This document shows positions 44,517 through 54,585 of a DNA stretch of 64,000 bases, in pieces. A program made the position numbers and the translations under genes. This DNA is from Wolfiporia cocos (taxonomy: Eukaryota; Basidiomycota; Agaricomycetes; Polyporales; Phaeolaceae): NCBI GenBank assembly GCA_029448655.1, contig JACCLO010000004.1:620001-684000 (forward strand). Reading direction: 5' to 3'. The notes below the pieces were generated by a model. That model saw only the letters and a list, made by a program, of their open reading frames with translations. It was not told the DNA's origin and ran no database searches. Within the stretch, counting starts at the first letter, position 1, and each line of letters opens with the position of its first letter.

Positions 44517-45388
44517 TCATTGGGCGGAGGAGTTGCCTGTGTACGAGGCGTCTCGGGGATTTCCTCGATGCGCGCGGACGATTCGGCGTTGGATGCGCCG
44601 GACGAAGGGGAAGGGGCTGATTCCTCCTCAGGCACCCACTCTTCCTTGGTTACGGTGGTGGTGCGAATCATGCGCCCTTTGCCTTGTTGTTGTTTGTATG
44701 CGGGGGGGTTACCGCTACCAGATCCCCCTGTGCCTTGCTGCTGCTGCTGCTGCTGAGGCTTGTACGTGCACCTAGATTCGATGTTGGTGCAGTTGTTGCG
44801 CCCACACTTGCTACATTTGTGGGGCGGGGTCTTGACGTAGTACCGTCCGTTCTTCGAACGAACCATTACCGACCCTGGCGGAGCGTCTTTCGGAAGACGC
44901 GAAGCCTTATCGGATTTCTCCTTCGGCTTCTCCGCGGTAGTAGTGGTTTGCGCCTTTCCAGGCGCGGACTTTTCGTCACCCTTTTTCTTCTCCTCCTTCT
45001 TCTTCTCCTTCGGATCCACGAAGATGTGCTGCCCCCCAATGTCCTTCGGGTATATCTGTTTATACAAGTTGATGGCGGCGTCCAAGTACTCTTCCCAGTC
45101 GATTGGTGCCTTGTAAGTCGGAGACATCGACTCGAAGATACCGAAGTTCTTGCGAACTTCTTCCGGGAGAGTTTCGACGAGCTTTGCGCGAAGCGACGTT
45201 GACTCGTATTCTGCGAGTTTCGCCAGCTGGCGGAACTCCTCACAGTATGTAAAGAAGGCCTTCTTGCATCGTGCTTTTCTGGCCTCACCCGAGAACTCCT
45301 TGTCAAGCTCCTGCTGCGCAATCTCCTTATCCGTCTTTTTACCATACGTCCTCTGCATGCGTGCTACAAAGTCCGTCCAGGTTCCCAC
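44423..45388 (-). pseudogene. Gypsy element 1 gag, 5' truncated
   Basis: 321 residues of the gag C-terminal part: a helical capsid-like region, a lysine-rich segment, HKCSKCGRNNC (an atypical zinc knuckle), a glutamine run, and a proline/serine-rich end. The N-terminus and 5' LTR are missing: 4 bases upstream the LTR of element 2 begins, and the missing part is not found on the other side of element 2. Confidence 0.8.
44441..44447 (-). promoter_or_regulatory. Candidate -1 frameshift heptamer, Gypsy element 1
   Basis: On the minus strand G GGT TTT in gag frame, 16 bases before the gag stop and inside the gag-pol overlap. Slipping by -1 gives GGG TTT TCT, which is the pol frame. It fits the X XXY YYZ rule. 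Confidence 0.6.
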
Positions 45389-45392
45389 TGAC

Positions 45393-46099
45393 TGTTACGG
45401 GTCGAATACCCGTTCGTATATTCGAGTCGCGAATATAGATCGTTCTTCTGCACGTAGGCACGTCGCCGTATGCAAGGCAAATACTCGTTAGATGCCTTCG
45501 GGTCCTAAGTGAAGTCCTTAGGAGATCGGTTAATATCCAATACGCGTTAGAGGATATAATCTGTTCAAGTGCGAGTCGAATAGAATATAAGACTCGCCTA
45601 AGTCCGAGAAGTCAGTGTGCACTTTGAGGACTTAGTCGTTCGATTGCTCGAGTGAGAAATACTGAGCGTAGTTTCCTACGTTTGAGAACAAGTATAAGAC
45701 TTCTTGTTTATACAACAAGGTCGAGCTGAAGAGCCTCGACGGTAAGTACATGAGTTTTTATACTACGCTAGGTTTCAGGGGTCAAGTCTGTCCCAGATGC
45801 CACCGATACTATCTACGCTATAGTCCCAAACGTTTGATAAGTATGGAGTGATATATCTGAGACGATAGATAGGAATGATGGCGGTTGAACGCCATCTATC
45901 AGCTAATAAACGATGAACATGAAACGGTGGCAGGGTTGGATCTGCCAAAGATGAAATGAGCCCTACAGACTAGTACAACTGGGGATGCGCCCAGTAAGAT
46001 CACGAGTAGCCAGGGGGCTGGTTGCGCAACAAGTCCCTGTATCGTATTTGCCCGGTGGTGAGTTCTGTCGATATTTGAAAAATCAAAATAACCGTAACA
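45393..46099 (-). mobile_element. 3' LTR of Gypsy element 2
   Basis: TGTTACGG...CCGTAACA, 707 bases. The purine tract (AGGGGGGAG on the minus strand) lies between the last pol codons and this LTR at about 46104-46112. It is nearly identical to the LTR at 53607-54314. Confidence 0.88.
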
Positions 46100-46110
46100 T
46101 CAGCTCCCCC

Positions 46111-49100
46111 CTAGGCATTCATCGGCCTCGACAAATTTTCCAAGTTCCCCTCTTCAGAGTGCCTCGGCGTCCTGTTCGTTGTAGATGTCGCCGTTCCCGC
46201 TGAGGGACGGGGTTGTAGGAGTTCACCATACGAACTGTTGGCGGCATTCATTCTGTCGATGACCTGGTTGATTGAGCCCACAAGCTCTGCAAATATAATC
46301 GGGGCAGTCGAGGATCCAGTGGTTAGCGGAACCACATTGTCGACACGGCTGCTCGGGTGAGGGCCTCGCTGGTACCCGTAGGGAAGGGATATCGCGGAGG
46401 TATTCGTTATGTTGGTACCTCCAGTGGTGTGCGGCTCGGTGAAGGTTTCGTGCGGCCCATGTTGGTAGGGAGGCGGTGTCTCGTTCGTGCTCCCTCGCAC
46501 CTCGCTCAAACTCCTCGCGGGTAATACTCTGCACTGAAGGAGATCGTCGAATAGGCGGCGTGCTATTCGCTCTTCGCTGTCGTGCTGGGGTAGCCCTAGG
46601 GCTCGTCGGGCGTGCAGGTGGTTCACGTCTCCCGTTGCCTCCCATACCAGAAATATGTGGCGTCGGGTCTCTAACTCCTGTTCGGCGGGCCCTCTGAGTT
46701 CCGGTAGGCAATGGAAATAATACTCTATCGCCCTCCATAAAATCAAACGGCCTTGCAACTCGGCGTTGTTCATTGGGGGTGAAAAAGCGGGCGGGTCGCG
46801 GTGTGTATTCGGGTCGACTGGGAGTAACGTGCTCGCGATCCTCGAAGTCGTTGAGCGCGTGTCGTAGTCGGGCCGTCGTGGTGGCGGCCAATCTGTCGAT
46901 AAGTCTGTCGGTGAGTAAATCGAGTCCCTCTCTCTGCGCTCGGATCTGCCCCTCCATTCTGACGAGGTCCTTGGTGATGTTCTGGTATGAGCTGTAGATA
47001 TGGGTGAGGTCCTGCGTGATGTCGAAGAGGGCCGACCAGCCATCGGCTCGGCCAGCAAAAGGTCCCTTGGCCCTGTACCAGAGGAGGGTGTGTCTGATCT
47101 GCAGATGTTGGGGGGAGTACCTCCTCGGCGGCGTACCTCTCGGTCGTCCTTCCCGGTGACCCGTGTCGCTGTGGGGGGTCGTGGCGCGACGAGGGAGTTG
47201 GTGGCGAGTCGTCGACATATTATTACTGTTCGGCTTTCAAGTGTCGGGGTTGTTCTGACTCGCATTCGGTGGTAGCTTTTTATCAACTCCTTGGAATGCT
47301 CCAAGTTCGCCTCGTCTTCCCATGAGTTGTCGGCCGTGGCATAGCTTTTCCACTTGACGAAGTATTGATGCTTCTTTCTTTGCCATCTGTCAGCCAAGAT
47401 GGCTTCGACTTCGTATTCTTCTTGTCCCTTGATGATATCAGGTGGTGGCCGTAGGCAATTGGGTCCGTGTACCCTTGTTTCTTTGAATGGTTTTAGTAAG
47501 GCCGCGTGGAAGACCGGATGAATTTTCCAATTCGCTGGTAATTGCAGCCGGTATGTCGTGGGTCCCATCTTTTCTGTGATGGTGAAAGGTCCTTCTCTTT
47601 TTGGTGCCAGTTTGTTCGATTCGTAGGGGATCGTTAGGTTCTGGGCATCGAGCCAGACCTTATCCCCTTTCTCAAGCTTCGGTAGTTCTCTGAGGAACCG
47701 TCCTGCCATTCTTTTCTGGGCTAATTCATGCGCGATGAATGCCATCTTTCGCGCCTCTTTGATCTTCTTGATCCTGTCGACAGCTGCCGGGACGTTCCCT
47801 ACTCTGTCATAGTCTGGGAATCCTCTTGGGACGTATCCTAAGATTATTTCAAGTGGCGCTGGTCGGTTTTCGGTCCGTCTGGTGTTGTGCGCAAATTCGA
47901 CGTCAGGCAGTCGTTGTACCCACTGGAAAGGGTCGTTCATGCAATAGATGCGAAGGTATACTTCGATCTGTTGATTCATTCTTTCTGTCTGTCCGTCGGT
48001 CTGTGGATGGTACGCCGTGCTCATCGCCGATTCCGTTCCCTGCAGCTTGCATAATTCTTTGAAAAGCTTCGATGCAAACTGCGGTCCTCTGTCTGAAATG
48101 ATCTTTCGGGGGATGCCATATTGTGAATATATCTTTCGATGGAATATTTCTGCGGCCCCTTCGCTTGTAATTGTTTTGTCGCATGGGGTGAGAGAGATGG
48201 CCTTGGATAGGCCATGGTCGACAATCACCATCATGGAGTCATACTGTCCGACTCTTGGCAGGTCGGTGACAAAATCGACCGAGCACTGTGAGAAGGGGAG
48301 GGCGTCTTCCCGTGTCGGTATTGGTTGCAAAGGGGGTTTTAGCGGATTCCTATCAGGTTTCATCTGTTGACAGATTGCACAGCCCCGGACGTATTCCGCT
48401 ATCATTGTTCTCATGTCAGGCCACCAAAAGTGGGTCGTAACCTGTACCGTTGTACCCCAGATCCCAGGGTGTCCGGCCGGGATCGTGTCGTGGTATTTTG
48501 AGATGACGTCCCGTCGAAGGTCCTCGTCTTTTGGCACGTACATCCTGCCCCTGTAGAGCAGTATTCCATCCGTTTGTTGCCATTCATCTGCGGTGGTTCT
48601 CGCGGGGAATTTGCCTGTGCCCTCTAGAGCACGGATCGCCTGTTCCGCAGATTCATCTCGATCGTTGGCGTTTTTGATTCGATCAATGATCGGGATCTGG
48701 ATTGCATGGACGACGAGTTTGTCTGGAATCATGGTGATTCCCTCGTTGTCTTCGTTGCTTTCGTCCAGGTGGTACAACCTGGAAAGTGTGTCGGCCATGA
48801 CTAGTTTCCTTCTGGGGACGTGCTGCAATTTCAGGTCGAATTGCGAAAGGAATAGATGCCATCTCGCTTGTCGCCGATTTAGGCGCTGTGCGCTTCTCCA
48901 GTACGTCAGGTTCTGATGATCACTTCGGATCAAGATCCGATGCGGTGCTCCTTCCAATAGGTGCCGCCATTCTTCTAATGCTCGGACTATTCCGAGTAGT
49001 TCGCGATCGTAGATTTCGTAGTTCCGTTCTGTTGATGTCAGGGATTGTGAGAGATATCCCACTGGCCGTTCGCGCCCTGTTTCATCTGTTTGTTTCAGCA

Positions 49101-49869
49101 CTGCTCCTGTGGCGAACTGAGATGCATCTGTTTCGAGGATGAATGGTTTCTCCTTGTCTGGCGTTCCTAGCGTGGGCGCCGTCGTGAATGCCTGCTTCAT
49201 GAAGTCGAACGCTCTCTGTTCTTTGTCCGTCCACTGGAACCCTGTTCCTGTGACCGTTTTTGTGAGGTCTACCAGGGGTCGTGCGTGCGTTGAGTAGTGG
49301 TCGATGAATTTCCGATAGAATTTTGCAAACCCTAGGAAGGATCTGACTTCCTTGAGATTTCGGGGAGTCGGCCATTCTTTAATCCCGTTGAGTTTCGCTG
49401 GGTCCATCTGGATGTTCCCTGGGGTGATGACCAGCCCTAGGAACTCAACTCGGTCGACGCCGAAGGCGCATTTCTCGGGTTTCACAAAGAGGTGGTTGTC
49501 CACTAATTTCTGAAGGACCCGCCGTTCCCGTTCTTTGTGTGTTTTCTCATCTTCTGAGAAAACGAGGATGTCGTCCATATAAACAAGCACCCATCCTTCG
49601 AGGATTTCTTCTTTCAGGATTTCATTCATCATTGCTTGAAAGGTCCCGGGTGCGTTGCACAATCCGAAAAACATAACTGTGGGCTCGTACAACCCTCGGT
49701 TTGTTTTGAAGGCTGCTTTCCATTCGTTTACCTTCTTGATCCGCACATTGTTGTATCCCGCTCTAAGGTCCATTTTTGTGAAGATCTTTGCTCCTTTTAG
49801 CTTTTCCAGGAGCTCTGAGATCAGTGGCAAGGGATAGACGTTCTTTATCGTCCCTTCGTTCAGATATCG
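46111..49869 (-). pseudogene. Gypsy element 2 pol, 3' part: RT to chromodomain
   Basis: Continues the RT after the solo LTR (YLNEGTIKNVYPLPLISELL), then YMDDILVFSED, RNase H (LETDASQFATGAVL), integrase zinc finger (HPGIWG...CAICQQMK), DFVTDLPR, ISDRGPQFASKLF, HPQTDGQTERMNQ and a chromodomain ending near 47290. The frame stays open a further 390 codons to 46111, overlapping ORF3; this extension is arginine/threonine/proline-rich and may not be a real product. The domains are intact; the only break seen is the LTR insertion upstream. Confidence 0.88.
46223..47218 (-). CDS. ORF3 of Gypsy element 2, double zinc-knuckle protein
   Basis: 331 residues from a true ATG at 47218, in the -1 frame relative to pol and overlapping its extension. 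A coiled-coil stretch (about residues 65-125) is followed by a basic, proline-rich middle. Two zinc knuckles occupy the last 40 residues: CRQCGSANHWILDC (CX2CX4HX4C) and CRACGLNQPGHRQNEC (CX2CX6HX4C). Nucleic-acid binding is inferred; the role in the element is unknown. Well-formed knuckles make this the more credible of the two overlapping frames. Confidence 0.65.
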   Translation of the reverse strand: MSTTRHQLPRRATTPHSDTGHREGRPRGTPPRRYSPQHLQIRHTLLWYRAKGPFAGRADGWSALFDITQDLTHIYSSYQNITKDLVRMEGQIRAQREGLDLLTDRLIDRLAATTTARLRHALNDFEDREHVTPSRPEYTPRPARFFTPNEQRRVARPFDFMEGDRVLFPLPTGTQRARRTGVRDPTPHISGMGGNGRREPPARPTSPRATPARQRRANSTPPIRRSPSVQSITREEFERGAREHERDTASLPTWAARNLHRAAHHWRYQHNEYLRDIPSLRVPARPSPEQPCRQCGSANHWILDCPDYICRACGLNQPGHRQNECRQQFVW

Positions 49870-50331
49870 TGTCACGGTTAATTCACGTGACCCTTATTAT
49901 TGCCATACGCCGGGGTCGAACTCACGTATCTACGTCTCCCTATCACATGATCTCCCCTATGGTCACCTGACTTTATAGATTAGCGTACATGTACACATGG
50001 ACTATCTTATCTACTGATGCGGCGGTAGGGCCTCCTTTAGGGTAGGCGTAGCACCTGTGTTGCCAAGCATGTATATAGTCTGTAGCGTTCTGAGGCTTAC
50101 TCCTCAGAACAGTTATTGTAGCGTTGGGGCGTGTCCCTCATACTCAACCTCTCCTCTGCGTGCCTCCTAGGACGACCAACGTTCGAGAGCCTCTGCCCTA
50201 TATCCCCGTACTAGCCTGTGGTTCCCCTCGCTGGTAGTATCGTACGCGACATCAGCTTGGACCATACCCCGTACTAGTCAGCGGTGCTGGTAGGCCTCAA
50301 TAGGCCGTAGACCCAGAGTGAGTCTGTGTCA
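49870..50331. mobile_element. Solo LTR, 462 bases, inside RT of Gypsy element 2
   Basis: Begins TGTCACGGTTAATTC and ends GAGTCTGTGTCA, with a 5-base duplication TATCG (49865-49869 and 50332-50336). Removal restores the RT reading frame (CQDYRY followed by LNEGT). No partner LTR or internal part in the window, so the family is unknown. Orientation not determined. Confidence 0.88.
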
Positions 50332-51727
50332 TATCGATAATCTTGACAGGGTCGTAAGCCGCTGTCTTTCTTTGGAACGAAAAAGAATGGTGACGCTATC
50401 GGGGATTTTGAAGGGACTATGAATCCCTTGGCCAAGTTTTCTTTTAGGAATTCGTCCAGCACCTGTTGTTCTTTAGGCGAGAGTGCATAGACTTTGCAGT
50501 CTTTCGGCACGAAATCGGGTTTTAATTCGATTGCGTGGTCCCATGGTCTCGACGGGGGGAACGCTGTTGCGGACTCCTTACTGAACACCTTGGCGAAGTC
50601 CAGCAGGTGTTTCGGGACCATCTCCTCAATCGTTCGTTCTGGTTCGGGGGTTTTCTGCGCGAATTCCTGGGATTTTGTCAGCGCTTTCCTGACAGCGTTG
50701 ATGATTTGTATCTTTGTTCGGAACTTCTTTCGTGTCTCCCCTTTCTTTCCTATGATCCTAGGGTTATCTTTTGCAAAGCGTCGGATCGCTTCGTACTCCT
50801 CAGGAGTATAGAGCCGCTGTGCTGTTTCCTCTGGCTGGTCCGTGGATCCAAACCCTTTCTCCCCTCGCTCTGTTTCATCTAGGTCCTCGACCTCTATAAT
50901 GTCGGGGGTGAGGTGCCGTTCGAAAATTATCTGGGCTATTCGCATGCCCGGGATAATTCTATGTGCCTTGTTTGAGTAGTTGAAGACGATGGCTCCGACG
51001 TCTCCTCGGTAGTCCAAGTCTATGACTCCGGCTTGTACTACCAATCCGTGTCTGAGGGTGTTGCCTGATCGTCCAGCCAACCTTCCATACGATCCCTTCG
51101 GGATCTTCATTTTTACTCCTGTGGAGACGAGTTTCCATCCTCCGGCAGGAATCTCGGTTTCTTCTGCGGCGTAAAGGTCGTACCCTGCAGCTTCTTGGGT
51201 CCCCCTTGTTGGAATTTTCCCTTCTGGGGCAACTACCATTTCTACCGTATCCATTCGGATCGTGGTTTCCTGTTTCTTTTCTTCTGCCCCTAGCATCGAT
51301 CGTACATCGACTGTTTGGTCCTTCCAGTCGATTGTGGGGTTTTTGTCTTTTAGCCATCCATACCCTAGAATCATATTCTCTGTTCCGATTGATCCTACCA
51401 GGAATCGGACTTTTCGCGTTTTCTGGGTTTTCGGATATCGTAGCAGTATGGTGGCTTCTCGGTCTATTCGCCCATCTTTGTTTTCTGTTCCGTCAACATT
51501 TTTGACGATGATCGGGTTCTTCAAGGGTTGCGTGGGCACCTTGTATTTTTCTACCACTCTGCTGTGGATTAGGTTCGACATTGCTCCTGAGTCGATTAGT
51601 GCATTGCACTTCACGGGTTTTGCCAGCGTCATGATTACCGGGATGAAGAGGGATCGATTCTTCTCGAACGAGGTAATTACATGTGCTGCTTTCTCGGAGG
51701 GTAAGACCATGGGCTTCCCTCCTAGGC
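50332..51727 (-). pseudogene. Gypsy element 2 pol, 5' part: protease, dUTPase, start of RT
   Basis: Minus-strand ORF with ATG at 51710. Protease [12 protein letters not shown] near residue 37; a complete dUTPase at about residues 160-290 with [46 protein letters not shown] and [10 protein letters not shown]; then the RT N-terminus ([19 protein letters not shown]), where the solo LTR cuts in. The dUTPase lies between protease and RT, unlike element 1. The frame is -1 to gag and open upstream of the ATG into the end of gag. Confidence 0.88.
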
Positions 51728-53560
51728 AAAATCCTGTTCTTCTACGAGCCGTGCTAGAAGCTCGGGGTTCTTGGCTTTCAGGGCCCTAATCGCTGTGACC
51801 GCTCTGTTCGCGGTGATGTATTCAGTCTCTTCTTCAGAGACTTCTTCAATGTGAGCTTCTTGCTCGGCTTCTTCTTCTTCGGTCTTTCGAGTAGTCCGCC
51901 TAGGGCGGGCTGGCTTCCTTGGCCTCTTCGGGCAGTCTCGCGACATATGCCCTGGCTGATGACAGGTGAAACATTTTCCCTTTTTGATGTGATCGTCCCT
52001 TTCCTGGGTGGTCATTCGATCTACATCCATCGCATTCGGATCTTTCGGTGCGGTTGTCTGTGGAGCACTAGTGCGTCCGTTATTCTGGTTCGAGGCTTGC
52101 CAAGCCTTTTTCTTGACAAATGTTTTGTCTCGTTTCAAGAATATCTTGTACATATTTTCATAGTACGAGGCAGCGGACTGCCATTCATCAATGGTCGCTG
52201 GTAGCAGCCGAACGCCGATGATGTATCGGGTCGTATGTTCGGGTAACCCTTTCTCAAAGAGGGTTATGAGCAACGCGTTTCCGTCCGCGCTGTATCGATC
52301 GTACTGGGCCTTCCCGGCCAAGTTGTTGAACTCGGTGATATAATCATCGATGTCTTTCCTGTCCTGGGTTACGTCCAGGATTTTCTTCCGCGCCTTCTGT
52401 ACCTCTTCGATGGCTCCGAAGGCTTTCTGGAAGTCTGCATCAAACTGTGCAAGACTAGGCGGGAAGAATCGTTTCGTCTGGGGGTTCGTATAAACCCGGT
52501 GATAATTCTGTTTCCATTGGCCCGTTTTCCCCTTGTTCGAAATATAAGAGAGGATAAAGATCACTCTCTGAACGTCGTTCTGGAATGACGTTTCGTACAT
52601 CGTAAACCAGGAATTGCACTGGTTTATGAAGTTCTGCATGTCGGATCGTTCCCCGTCGAATACGTCTGGGGGATTGATCTTTATCATTGGGGGTCGGTAG
52701 TACGGGTTCGGCGCCGGAGGTTGAGGCTGCGGCGCATTCGGTGGTGGAGGTCCTCCTCCTCCCGGGTATCCTCCACCCGGGTTTCCTGGGTTTCCTCCGG
52801 GGTTCCCTGGGTTTCCTCCTCCAGGGTTTCCTCCTCCGGGGTTCGCGGGGGTTCCTCCTCCAAGTCCTCCAGGAGGGGGGGCATTCCCTCCTCCAAGTCC
52901 AAAGTTTCCTCCCAATCCTCCTCCGCTTGTATCTGCAGAGGTTCGTCCAAATAGGCCTGAAGGCCATGTTCCTGGGTTTGTTGTTCCCATTCCTCCGCTT
53001 GGGCTAGTCCAAGACGGATTTCCTCCGCTACCCATTCCGGGTGCGTTCTGTGGGGGGCTTCCAAAGAGATTTGCTCCTCCAGCCATAGACCCAATCCCAC
53101 TCTGCGCAAAAGCAGATATAAATCCTGGAGGGTCCTGTCCTCCGGTCTGGCTGTTATCTGTTCCTGTAAAGTTTCCAGGATTTCTCCCATCATCTCCAAT
53201 GCGCTCAATTCCTGCCATTCCTGTGGCGCCCGAAGGCTGATTCGTATTTCCATCGGCATCGAAGGTTCTGTTGATAGTTTCGGTTTCGTTTTCGGTCAAC
53301 GTCGCGGTTGACATCGGAGGGATTTCTCCGAATCGTTCGAACGCTTCACGCATTATTTCCCAAGCGGTCGTTCCTGCGGAGGGGTATACTTGTACCCACT
53401 TCGATGCCCTATCTTCTCTGGGGATGACAACAATTCCTCCGCGGTTACGGAAGGCTCCAATGGTGTCAGTCCACTCGTATTGGTTGAGTCTGTAGACTCC
53501 CTGAATGTCCTCGGGCAAGAGTTCAATCAGTCGTGCTGGGAATTCTGGTCCAAATATCAT
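51722..53560 (-). CDS. Gypsy element 2 gag
   Basis: 612 residues from ATG 53560: an N-terminal domain; a glycine/proline/asparagine-rich low-complexity linker (about residues 180-280, with runs of GGGNPGG type); a capsid-like helical domain (about 295-460); one zinc knuckle [14 protein letters not shown] (about 530); and an acidic C-terminus. Stop TAG at 51722. Role: particle formation and RNA packaging by analogy with the family. Confidence 0.88.
   Translation of the reverse strand: MIFGPEFPARLIELLPEDIQGVYRLNQYEWTDTIGAFRNRGGIVVIPREDRASKWVQVYPSAGTTAWEIMREAFERFGEIPPMSTATLTENETETINRTFDADGNTNQPSGATGMAGIERIGDDGRNPGNFTGTDNSQTGGQDPPGFISAFAQSGIGSMAGGANLFGSPPQNAPGMGSGGNPSWTSPSGGMGTTNPGTWPSGLFGRTSADTSGGGLGGNFGLGGGNAPPPGGLGGGTPANPGGGNPGGGNPGNPGGNPGNPGGGYPGGGGPPPPNAPQPQPPAPNPYYRPPMIKINPPDVFDGERSDMQNFINQCNSWFTMYETSFQNDVQRVIFILSYISNKGKTGQWKQNYHRVYTNPQTKRFFPPSLAQFDADFQKAFGAIEEVQKARKKILDVTQDRKDIDDYITEFNNLAGKAQYDRYSADGNALLITLFEKGLPEHTTRYIIGVRLLPATIDEWQSAASYYENMYKIFLKRDKTFVKKKAWQASNQNNGRTSAPQTTAPKDPNAMDVDRMTTQERDDHIKKGKCFTCHQPGHMSRDCPKRPRKPARPRRTTRKTEEEEAEQEAHIEEVSEEETEYITANRAVTAIRALKAKNPELLARLVEEQDFA
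51728..51734 (-). promoter_or_regulatory. Candidate -1 frameshift heptamer, Gypsy element 2
   Basis: On the minus strand G GAT TTT in gag frame, one codon before the TAG stop. After a -1 slip the frame reads GGA TTT TGC CTA and enters the open pol frame. It resembles the GGATTTA class of retroviral shift sites. Confidence 0.55.
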
Positions 53561-53606
53561 GTGCCCTTACACCGTGGTAGGTGAGGGTGTGATAAGCTCG
53601 ACCTTC

Positions 53607-54314
53607 TGTTACGGGTCGAATACCCGTTCGTATATTCGAGTCGCGAATATAGATCGTTCTTCTGCACGTAGGCACGTCGCCATATGCAAGGCAAATACTC
53701 GTTAGATGCCTTCGGGTCCTAAGCGAAGTCCTTAGGAGACCGGTTAATATCCAATACGCGTTAGAGGATATAATCTGTTCAAGTGCGAGTCGAATAGAAT
53801 ATAAGACTCGCCTAAGTCCGAGAAGTCAATGTGCACTTTGAGGACTTAGTCGTTTGATTGCTCGAGTGAGAAATACTGAGCGTAGTTTCCTACGTTTGAG
53901 AACGAGTATAAGACTTCTTGTTTATACAACAAGGTCGAGCTGAAGAGCCTCGACGGTAAGTACATGAGTTTTTATACTACGCTAGGTTTCAGGGGTCAAG
54001 TCTGTCCCAGATGCCACAGGTACTATCTACGGTATAGTCCCAAACGTCTGATAAGTATGGAGTGATATATCTGAGACGATAGATAGGAATGATGGCGGTT
54101 GAACGCCATCTGTCAGCTAATAAACGATGAACATGAAACGGTGGCAGGGTTGGATCTGCCAAAGATGAAACAAGCCCTATAGACTAGTACAACTGGGGAT
54201 GCGCCCAGTAAGATCACGAGTAGCCAGGGGGGCTGGTTGCACAACAAGTCCCTGTATTGTATTCGCCCTATGGTGAGTTCTGTCGATATTCGAAAAATCA
54301 AAATAACCGTAACA
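53607..54314 (-). mobile_element. 5' LTR of Gypsy element 2
   Basis: TGTTACGG...CCGTAACA, 708 bases. On the minus strand the LTR is followed after 46 bases by gag. The bases just downstream (GAAGGTCGAG) do not show an obvious tRNA primer-binding site. Confidence 0.85.
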
Positions 54315-54585
54315 CTCATATGCCCCCAGACACCTTGTCAGGTGCTGGGTGCTAGTCATTGTAGATCAGGTGCTGCTACGCGGTCACCTGTCTACGCGTC
54401 CTGGTCACATGTCTACCTATTGACCGTGTACCTAAGGCTCTACGCGTCCAGTAATGGGCGCAAGGGTGGCTAGAAGCCTTAAGGGCTTTAAGGGGGCGCC
54501 TGAATGGCCCATATTGTAGGGACATGCCATGTAATTGGCCTGGAATAGAGGAAATGAGGAGATACTCACTTTCTTGTGACAAACT
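54315..54585. other. Gene-free junction right of Gypsy element 2
   Basis: No gene recognised. It is not the missing 5' part of Gypsy element 1, so the sequence flanking element 2 on the two sides does not match. Confidence 0.5.

Larger units (their letters stand above)
45393..54314 (-). mobile_element. Gypsy element 2, complete but broken, 8.9 kb
   Basis: Two LTRs of 707 and 708 bases enclose gag, protease, dUTPase, RT, RNase H, integrase, chromodomain and a third ORF, all on the minus strand. The flanks are CTGAC (45388-45392) and CTCAT (54315-54319), so there is no target duplication. A 462-base solo LTR (49870-50331) interrupts RT. Confidence 0.88.

Noticed and set aside
45393..46099. Reading this LTR as the 5' LTR of Gypsy element 1
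   Set aside because: It matches the LTR at 53607-54314, and the purine tract of element 2 adjoins it. The element 1 LTR begins TGTCACAG and is a different family.
46111..47217. Annotating the pol extension past the chromodomain as a separate protein
   Set aside because: No domain, and arginine/proline/threonine-rich composition typical of a shadow frame over ORF3. Kept only as a finding.
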